A stretch of 64,000 nt of DNA from Enterobacter asburiae (GTDB lineage: Bacteria > Pseudomonadota > Gammaproteobacteria > Enterobacterales > Enterobacteriaceae): contig JAAQVN010000001.1 in NCBI GenBank assembly GCA_011754535.1, forward strand, positions 620,001-684,000. The letters run 5' to 3'. A program made the position numbers and the translations under genes. The notes beneath the pieces were generated by a model. The model saw nothing but the letters and a program-made list of their open reading frames with translations, did not search any database and was not told the DNA's origin. Of the stretch, positions 58,825 to 64,000 are shown one piece after another (position 1 is the stretch's first letter; every line of letters starts with the position of its first letter).

Positions 58825-60489
58825 ATGTTAAACCGTATCAAGATTGTCACCAGCTTAATGCTGGTTTTAGCTATATTTGGCCTGTTACAACTCACATCCG
58901 GTGGTCTTTTCTTTAATGCTCTGAAGAATGACAAAGAGAATTTCACCGTCCTGCAAACCATTCGTCAGCAACAATCCACCCTGAACGGGAGTTGGGTTGC
59001 GCTGCTGCAAACCCGTAATACCCTTAACCGCGCGGGCATCCGCTACATGATGGATCAGAGCAATATCGGCAGCGGCGCGACCGTTAACGATCTGATGCAA
59101 ATTGCGTCTGCCTCGCTGAAACAGGCGGAAAAAAACTGGGCTGACTATGAAGCCCTGCCGCGCGACCCGCGTCAAAGCGACGCCGCTGCGCTGGAGATTA
59201 AGCGTAACTACGATATCTACCACGGTGCGCTGGCAGAGCTGATTCAGCTGCTGGGGGCAGGTAAAATCAACGCCTTCTTCGACCAGCCGACCCAGAGCTA
59301 CCAGGATGGTTTTGAGAAGCAGTACGTGAGCTACCTGCAGCAGAACGACAAGCTGTACCAGATGGCGGTTGAAGACAGCAACAGCTCCTTCAGCCAGGCG
59401 ATCTGGGTGTTGATAAGCGTGCTGGTTGCCGTGTTGGTGGTGATCGTGGCTGTCTGGCTGGGTATCAAGCAGGCGCTGATCTCTCCGCTGACGCGTCTGA
59501 TCGACAATATTCGCCATATCGCCAGCGGCGATCTGGTGAAGCGCATTGACGTGGAAGGGTCCAACGAGATGGGTGAACTGGCTGACTCGCTGCGTCATAT
59601 GCAGAGTGAGCTGGTGCGTACCGTGGGCGACGTGCGTAACGGCGCGAATGCGATCTACAGCGGCGCGAGCGAAATCGCGATGGGCAATAACGATCTCTCT
59701 TCCCGTACTGAACAGCAGGCCGCTTCCCTGGAAGAGACCGCTGCCAGCATGGAGCAGCTGACGGCGACCGTTAAGCAGAACGCCGAGAACGCCCGTCAGG
59801 CGAGCCATCTGGCGCTGAGCGCGTCTGAAACCGCGCAGAAAGGCGGTAAAGTGGTGGACAACGTGGTGCAAACCATGCGAGACATTGCCGGCAGTTCACA
59901 GAAGATTGCCGACATTATCAGCGTGATCGACGGCATTGCCTTCCAGACCAACATCCTGGCACTGAACGCGGCGGTAGAAGCGGCGCGTGCGGGCGAGCAG
60001 GGCCGTGGTTTTGCGGTGGTGGCAGGGGAAGTGCGTAACCTGGCCCAGCGCAGCGCCCAGGCAGCTCGTGAAATTAAGAGCCTGATTGAAGACTCTGTGG
60101 GCCGCGTGGAAGTGGGCTCAACGCTGGTAGAAAGCGCCGGTGAAACCATGGGTGAGATCGTGAACGCGGTGACCCGCGTGACCGACATCATGGGCGAGAT
60201 TGCGTCTGCCTCTGACGAGCAGAGCCGCGGTATCGACCAGGTGGGTCTGGCGGTAGCAGAGATGGACCGCGTGACGCAGCAGAACGCCTCGCTGGTGGAA
60301 GAGTCTGCCGCAGCAGCGGCGGCGCTGGAAGAGCAGGCGAGCCGCCTGACGCAGGCCGTGGCGGTGTTCCGCATTCAGCAGGAGCAGATGAAGGCGCGCG
60401 AGTTTGCTTCCGCGAAAAGCGTTGCCGCGCCGGTGATATCGCGTAAGGCCGCGACGGCGGACGCGGGCGATAACTGGGAAACGTTCTAA
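58825..60489 (+). CDS. tsr: Tsr, serine methyl-accepting chemotaxis protein
   Basis: 554 residues from ATG 58825, after GAGGAAAG. Order: membrane helix 1 (7-30), four-helix periplasmic ligand domain with the serine-binding RAGIRYMMD segment (near 65-73), membrane helix 2 (about 190-215), HAMP, methylation helices ([20 protein letters not shown]), and the kinase-control hairpin tip ([20 protein letters not shown]). The tail ends in NWETF, the CheR/CheB docking pentapeptide. It senses serine and related attractants. The gene follows hpaR, as in E. coli strains with hpa. Confidence 0.97.
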   Translation: MLNRIKIVTSLMLVLAIFGLLQLTSGGLFFNALKNDKENFTVLQTIRQQQSTLNGSWVALLQTRNTLNRAGIRYMMDQSNIGSGATVNDLMQIASASLKQAEKNWADYEALPRDPRQSDAAALEIKRNYDIYHGALAELIQLLGAGKINAFFDQPTQSYQDGFEKQYVSYLQQNDKLYQMAVEDSNSSFSQAIWVLISVLVAVLVVIVAVWLGIKQALISPLTRLIDNIRHIASGDLVKRIDVEGSNEMGELADSLRHMQSELVRTVGDVRNGANAIYSGASEIAMGNNDLSSRTEQQAASLEETAASMEQLTATVKQNAENARQASHLALSASETAQKGGKVVDNVVQTMRDIAGSSQKIADIISVIDGIAFQTNILALNAAVEAARAGEQGRGFAVVAGEVRNLAQRSAQAAREIKSLIEDSVGRVEVGSTLVESAGETMGEIVNAVTRVTDIMGEIASASDEQSRGIDQVGLAVAEMDRVTQQNASLVEESAAAAAALEEQASRLTQAVAVFRIQQEQMKAREFASAKSVAAPVISRKAATADAGDNWETF

Positions 60490-60501
60490 TCCTGCGCGTT
60501 G

Positions 60502-60576
60502 TGCCGGGTGGCGGCTGCGCCCTGCCCGGCCTACGGAAAGGTGTTGTAGGCCCGGTAAGCGAAGCGCCACCGGGCG
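60502..60576. repeat. BIME: two inverted REP units after tsr
   Basis: GCCGGGTGGCGGCTGCGCCC (from 60502) and an inverted unit ending CGCCACCGGGCG (to about 60576), joined by CTACGGAAAGGTGTTGTAGG. A typical two-unit BIME between the convergent tsr and GNAT genes. Confidence 0.85.
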
Positions 60577-60579
60577 ATA

Positions 60580-61086
60580 TCAAAGCGGCAGACGCATGGC
60601 GCAGCGGGAGTTATACGCTAAGCCGTGCGCTGCTTCTTCTTCACGTTTTTCACGCAGTTCAGGCGTGAGTTCAGTGACGTATTCAAACCCCAGCTTTGCA
60701 TAGAAGGGCGCATTCCACGGAACGTCCCGGAACGTCGTCAGCGTCAGCGATGTCAGCCCCACTTTGCGGGCATGGTCAGCCGCACGGGCGATGAGCTGCC
60801 GACCAATTCCTTTTCCCTGCCAGGCCAGATCAACCGAGAGCTCCACAATAAACAGTGACGAAGGGTGTGCCTCTGCAAGGAGAAACCCCACGGGACGCTC
60901 GTTCGCCAGCGCCAGCCAGCTTAGCCCCCGTTCGGCATAGCCGAGGTGCTGTTCAGCGGAAATGACCTCACCCTCGGCAAGCCAGGCGAGATCCGGGTCG
61001 TCACGAAAACGTTCGCCCGCCGCGCGTTCAAGGGCGGGCAGGGCGGCAACGTCGTCGCTGGTGGTGGGGCGAATGTAAATGTTCAT
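60580..61086 (-). CDS. GNAT family N-acetyltransferase
   Basis: 168 residues from ATG 61086. An ATG at 61116 that overlaps the preceding stop (TAATG) is an alternative and would add ten residues. The acetyl-CoA-binding segment is VDLAWQGKGIGRQLIARAADHA (quoted in part, near residue 85). The C-terminus has LGFEYVTELTPELREKREEE. It would acetylate an unknown amine. It follows the FidL-like gene and ends in front of the BIME. Confidence 0.82.
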   Translation of the reverse strand: MNIYIRPTTSDDVAALPALERAAGERFRDDPDLAWLAEGEVISAEQHLGYAERGLSWLALANERPVGFLLAEAHPSSLFIVELSVDLAWQGKGIGRQLIARAADHARKVGLTSLTLTTFRDVPWNAPFYAKLGFEYVTELTPELREKREEEAAHGLAYNSRCAMRLPL

Positions 61087-61115
61087 GGCGGGAAGTATAG
61101 CCTGACCTTCCGACA

Positions 61116-61589
61116 TTATTCCGAGCAGACCAGCACCGGCGAGTAAAAGTTGCTAATCACCAGCGCATCATGCGGCGTGCGCTCTATCGTCAGGAGCCTT
61201 TTTTTCCCCAGCGTCAGGCCTGCCACGTATTTTTCAAATACGCCGGGCGGCATCGCATCGTGGCTAAAACGCTCCACTTTTTGAATGATGATTTCATAGA
61301 GTTCCCCCTCCACGTGCCGCCACTTAAACATCTCCTGCCGCGACACTTCCCAATTTTGCGGGGCGTTCTCGACGTTGCCGTTTAGGGTGATGTACCCGGT
61401 TTTGTCGGGGTGGAACCGCATGATGATCTCCCCATCAAACGTGAAATCGTGATTGTCGCGTCTGTCGGAGAAGGTCAGGTTACCGTCGCAGGCCACCGAC
61501 AGCGGGGGCGTGTAGAAGTACCACGCCAGCGCGGCGCCGATGAGCATCAGGTTAAAGATCAGAATGAGCCAAATTTTTATCTGTCGCAT
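61116..61589 (-). CDS. FidL-like membrane-anchored protein
   Basis: 157 residues with one N-terminal membrane helix (IWLILIFNLMLIGAALAWYF) and a soluble domain outside the membrane (CDGNLTFSDRRDNHDFTFDG). This resembles FidL-type proteins that accompany CadC-like regulators of fimbrial operons. It starts 1 bp after the CadC-like gene ends, so it is co-transcribed and may modulate that sensor. Confidence 0.72.
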   Translation of the reverse strand: MRQIKIWLILIFNLMLIGAALAWYFYTPPLSVACDGNLTFSDRRDNHDFTFDGEIIMRFHPDKTGYITLNGNVENAPQNWEVSRQEMFKWRHVEGELYEIIIQKVERFSHDAMPPGVFEKYVAGLTLGKKRLLTIERTPHDALVISNFYSPVLVCSE

Positions 61590-61590
61590 A

Positions 61591-62331
61591 TCACCACTCG
61601 TAATAGTAAAGCGTACGGCAGGCGCTCGCTTTATCCCGCGTGAGGGAACACTGGGAAAGCACCAGCCGTCCTTCGTGGCCGTAAAAAAGCGTTCTCTGGA
61701 TGTGCATATAGAAAATGGAATTTTTCAGACACGGGAGATGGCCGTCCTGCTGAAGGGTTTGCGCCAGGGCAATCGCCTTCTCGTGAAACACATCCGCCAG
61801 CGGCGTAAAGGTGTAGACCGGACAGGAGCCGATATGGGTCAGCAGATGGATTTCCCTCTGCGGGTTTACTGGTTTGATCGCCGTTATCCAGAGGCACAGC
61901 GTCACGATCGCCAGAGTAAGCGCGCCGCAGAACAGCCGTTCCGGTCGAGCGCGCCATGCCGGTTTCGCCATTTTGGCGGCCGGGGGCGCCTCCTCCTGGG
62001 GCGTTACCGTGACGTCGGCGCTGAGCATAAAGCCCGTCTTAGGGACCGTGACGATAAACAGCGCGTCGGGAAGCAGGCTTGCCAGCATTTTGCGCAAAAT
62101 ACTGATGTACTGGTTTAACGAGTTGTTCGATCCCTGGAGCCCTCGCCGATCCCAGACCTCATGGAGAAAGGTGTCCCGTTCAATCACGTTGCCATGATGC
62201 TGGACCAGCAGCTTCAGGATGGTATTGGCCGTGCAGGTGAGGATCTGCGCATCCTCATCCGGCGCATTGATAAGAGAAACAGAACCGTCCTCGTCGTTGT
62301 AGACGATGGCGTCAGCAAGCAGGTATTTCAT
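61591..62331 (-). CDS. CadC/ToxR-like membrane-bound winged-helix regulator
   Basis: 246 residues. An N-terminal OmpR-type winged helix (NTILKLLVQHHGNVIERDTF, then GSNNSLNQYISILRKMLASL and VTVPKTGFML) is followed by a single membrane helix (about 133-151) and a C-terminal periplasmic domain with Cys residues (near 169, 201, 228 and 237). It is encoded downstream of fimbrial genes on the same strand and most likely regulates them in response to an external signal. Confidence 0.82.
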   Translation of the reverse strand: MKYLLADAIVYNDEDGSVSLINAPDEDAQILTCTANTILKLLVQHHGNVIERDTFLHEVWDRRGLQGSNNSLNQYISILRKMLASLLPDALFIVTVPKTGFMLSADVTVTPQEEAPPAAKMAKPAWRARPERLFCGALTLAIVTLCLWITAIKPVNPQREIHLLTHIGSCPVYTFTPLADVFHEKAIALAQTLQQDGHLPCLKNSIFYMHIQRTLFYGHEGRLVLSQCSLTRDKASACRTLYYYEW

Positions 62332-62459
62332 AAGTTGTTGTAAAACAGACAGAGATAATGAAAAAAAAGAGAAGGTGTTTACATCTTCTAAGCAGAGCTG
62401 CTGGCTATTTTAACGCCATTGTTACCGATAACATTGATCCAGACGGTTTTTTGAGTGGT

Positions 62460-63416
62460 TTAATAAGTCAGCGTAATTATCACGTCGTCAATAAATTCCC
62501 CCGTACCGCTCAGAGGCTGGGCCGGGACTTCTCCGTAAACGGTGAAGCTTTGGGTGCCGCCTGCGGGATGGGTGACGACCAGCGCATCCCCGCTGCGCGA
62601 ATCGCCCCAGCGTTGCGTGGCAGCGGCATCCTGCCAGAGCGCATAGCGCAGGCACTGGCCTTCGTCGTTGCAAAGCTGCCGCTGATTGCCGCTGGCATGG
62701 TTGCCGTTGCCCATGGCAAGGGTAAACGCCGTGCCGGCCGGACATCGCGTGGTGAGTGTTGCCGTGGAACGCGTCGGGCGCAGCGTGGCGGTGCTGCTCA
62801 GCGTGCCGAAGTTAAGCGGGGTGACGCGTTCTATGTAGCACCCCTGGCTGATTTCGGCCTGCGCGCTGGTGCCGCCCTGCACCTGCTCGCCCTCCGCGGA
62901 GCCGTCCGAGCAATTTTGCAGCGCATCCTGACGGGTGGCGCTGTGCCAGGCGATGCGCAGATTCATGTTGTAGTTGTAATAGTGGTACGCCGGCAGTTGG
63001 TTTTGCCCCGGCGGGAGGGTGGCGATAAGCGGAAAGCTACCGCTGATGCTGGTATTGCTTTGTGCAGTCAGGGTCTGCTGAATGAGATCCCCGCCGCTGG
63101 CGGGGCCCAGCTCCTGAGAGCGCGCGACGCCGTTAAGCAGGCGGAAGAGCAGGGTGTACTGTTTCCCCTCCTGGTCCCCGTTCGAGAGCATCTGAAAGGG
63201 TGGAGCATCAATGCTGCTCAGGCAGACGTTGATATATTCCATCGTGCCGTTATTGTCGGCCTGACAGCTAAATTTAACCTCGGTGTTGGTCGAGGCGGCA
63301 TTTCCCGCCACGACGCTGCCAAAGTTGATGGCGGCGGGTGAGGTTATCCAGCACGCTGCCGCCATCGCCTTCATGGACAGCACGAGCAGCAGCAATAACG
63401 GTGTTTTTAATGACAC
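62460..63416 (-). CDS. spore coat U domain fimbrial subunit/tip protein
   Basis: 318 residues from a GTG start at 63416, seven bases after GGAG and overlapping the usher gene by 10 bp; the frame to 63479 has no such site. A signal peptide (LLLLLVLSMKAMAA) precedes two spore-coat-U (SCPU) domains (about 20-165 and 170-318), each with paired Cys residues. Two-domain SCPU proteins form the tip adhesin of archaic (Csu-type) chaperone-usher pili. The C-terminal strand ends DDVIITLTY, the usual chaperone-donor-strand region. Confidence 0.85.
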   Translation of the reverse strand: MSLKTPLLLLLVLSMKAMAAACWITSPAAINFGSVVAGNAASTNTEVKFSCQADNNGTMEYINVCLSSIDAPPFQMLSNGDQEGKQYTLLFRLLNGVARSQELGPASGGDLIQQTLTAQSNTSISGSFPLIATLPPGQNQLPAYHYYNYNMNLRIAWHSATRQDALQNCSDGSAEGEQVQGGTSAQAEISQGCYIERVTPLNFGTLSSTATLRPTRSTATLTTRCPAGTAFTLAMGNGNHASGNQRQLCNDEGQCLRYALWQDAAATQRWGDSRSGDALVVTHPAGGTQSFTVYGEVPAQPLSGTGEFIDDVIITLTY

Positions 63417-64000
63417 AGTTGTTCTCCAATATTCTGTATTGATGACGCGGTGCGCGGGGCCGGAAGCGTGACCCGACACTCCCCCTCGCCGGTTTTCACC
63501 ACCAGTTCACCCGGCAGGGGCGGATCTTCAAGCCAGATAAAACCGTCGCGTCCGACGATGGTCGCGCCGCGTGGCGTTGAAACGATGCTGCCCAGCGGGA
63601 GCGGCTTGTGGCGGCTGTCGACCAGCCGGGCCTGAACCGTCACGGCGTGATGGACATTAAAATCGACCTTTACCGCGCTGCCGTTGCCCGGTCTGGCATC
63701 CATGTCGGTGACGGGGGCCATAACATCGGCAGGGAGATCCAGCGGATTGATGCTGACCTTGCTGCTGTGGTATTGCGGCAGGTCGGTCAGCAGCAGATAG
63801 CCGTTTTCATCGGTTTCGCCTGCAGGGCGGTTTTCCAGCATTACCGGCACGTGTCCAACGCCGTGGGTGGAGACCAGCGCCAGACCCTGTTGGCTGTAGC
63901 GCAGGGCATGAAGGCTGCCATCCAGCAGCGTCAGGCTGCCTTCGGCTGAGGCGTACTGGTTGCCCAGCCTGGCGCCTTGCTCCAGCCCGACGTGCCACTC
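63407..64000 (-). CDS. fimbrial usher, C-terminal part (partial)
   Basis: The frame is open from the right edge of the window to TAA at 63407, giving the last 197 residues of an outer-membrane usher. GLALVSTHGVGHVPVMLENR, then GYLLLTDLPQYHSSKVSINP and LPADVMAP are typical of the usher plug-adjacent barrel end and C-terminal domains of archaic chaperone-usher systems. It exports and assembles pilus subunits. The N-terminal part lies outside the window. Confidence 0.87.
   Translation of the reverse strand, partial: EWHVGLEQGARLGNQYASAEGSLTLLDGSLHALRYSQQGLALVSTHGVGHVPVMLENRPAGETDENGYLLLTDLPQYHSSKVSINPLDLPADVMAPVTDMDARPGNGSAVKVDFNVHHAVTVQARLVDSRHKPLPLGSIVSTPRGATIVGRDGFIWLEDPPLPGELVVKTGEGECRVTLPAPRTASSIQNIGEQLCH

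Noticed and set aside
63417..63479. Upstream extension of the spore-coat-U protein
   Set aside because: The extension overlaps the usher end and would hide the signal peptide. A GTG at 63416 with a good ribosome site fits better.
1..64000. Search for tRNA, rRNA, CRISPR arrays and prophage genes
   Set aside because: None seen. The palindromic repeats are scattered single or paired units, not regularly spaced arrays, and no phage structural or integrase genes appear.

Overview
This is a window of chromosome from a member of the Enterobacteriaceae, most likely the Enterobacter cloacae complex or a close relative such as Lelliottia or Leclercia. The reasons are the GC-rich coding sequence, a 141-residue chromosomal FosA, enterobacterial REP/BIME repeats, and the E. 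coli 'immigration control region' gene order yjiR-yjiS / yjiN / yjiA-yjiX-btsT / hpa / tsr. The species cannot be proved from the sequence alone. There are no rRNA, tRNA, CRISPR or prophage genes.

Layout. (1) 1-3 kb is an AT-richer accessory patch: a ParB-like protein cut by the window edge, an HNH restriction enzyme of the phosphorothioate-DNA-binding type, an SOS-type symE toxin with a candidate antisense RNA, and a DUF1493 / membrane-protein pair. (2) 3-5.7 kb holds a second tryptophanyl-tRNA synthetase behind a Trp-rich leader peptide and attenuator, divergent from fosA. (3) 4.7-8.4 kb is a LacI-type regulator, a clan GH-A glycosidase and a GPH-family sugar symporter. (4) 8.4-21.2 kb has a chloroperoxidase-like hydrolase, an amidohydrolase-DoxX-MFS operon, and a divergent isochorismatase-XapX-XapX-receiver-giant hybrid kinase operon that ends against a FixJ-type response regulator. 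(5) 21.4-24.5 kb holds a VOC protein, a DeoR regulator, a stand-alone second ClpP and a YcfD/RoxA-like oxygenase. (6) 24.5-25.0 kb is a 426-bp non-autonomous transposable element with IS10-like ends, inserted in an intergenic repeat. (7) 25-37.5 kb holds yjiR/yjiS, a second MocR regulator, an AhpD-like protein, an aldehyde dehydrogenase with small ABM/ACT/ArsR genes, a MarR-HlyD-DUF2955 efflux operon, yjiN and a BrnT/BrnA toxin-antitoxin pair. (8) 37.5-47.6 kb holds a LysE exporter, an AraC regulator, a succinate-semialdehyde dehydrogenase, a lipoprotein-YfaZ pair, a phytase-like esterase with a candidate Pho box, yjiA-yjiX-btsT and a WYL regulator. (9) 47.8-58.7 kb is the complete 4-hydroxyphenylacetate cluster (hpaC, B, A, X, I, H, F, D, E, G and divergent hpaR), followed by tsr. 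(10) 60.5-64 kb has a GNAT enzyme, a FidL-like protein, a CadC-like regulator and the end of a spore-coat-U-type chaperone-usher fimbrial operon.

How the genes work together. HpaX imports 4-hydroxyphenylacetate, HpaBC makes homoprotocatechuate, and HpaD-E-G-F-H-I convert it to pyruvate and succinate semialdehyde. The SSADH at 39 kb could oxidise the latter, and BtsT imports pyruvate under BtsR/CRP-type sites. FosA and the attenuated TrpRS may be a pair of self-protection genes against natural antibiotics. The hybrid kinase and its two receivers probably control the amidohydrolase/isochorismatase genes beside them.

The strongest leads are the Trp attenuator before the second TrpRS, the IS10-like MITE with its 9-bp target duplication, the giant sensor kinase whose N-terminal Ser/Thr kinase domain has lost key catalytic residues, and intergenic repeats that have become the C-termini of two proteins.
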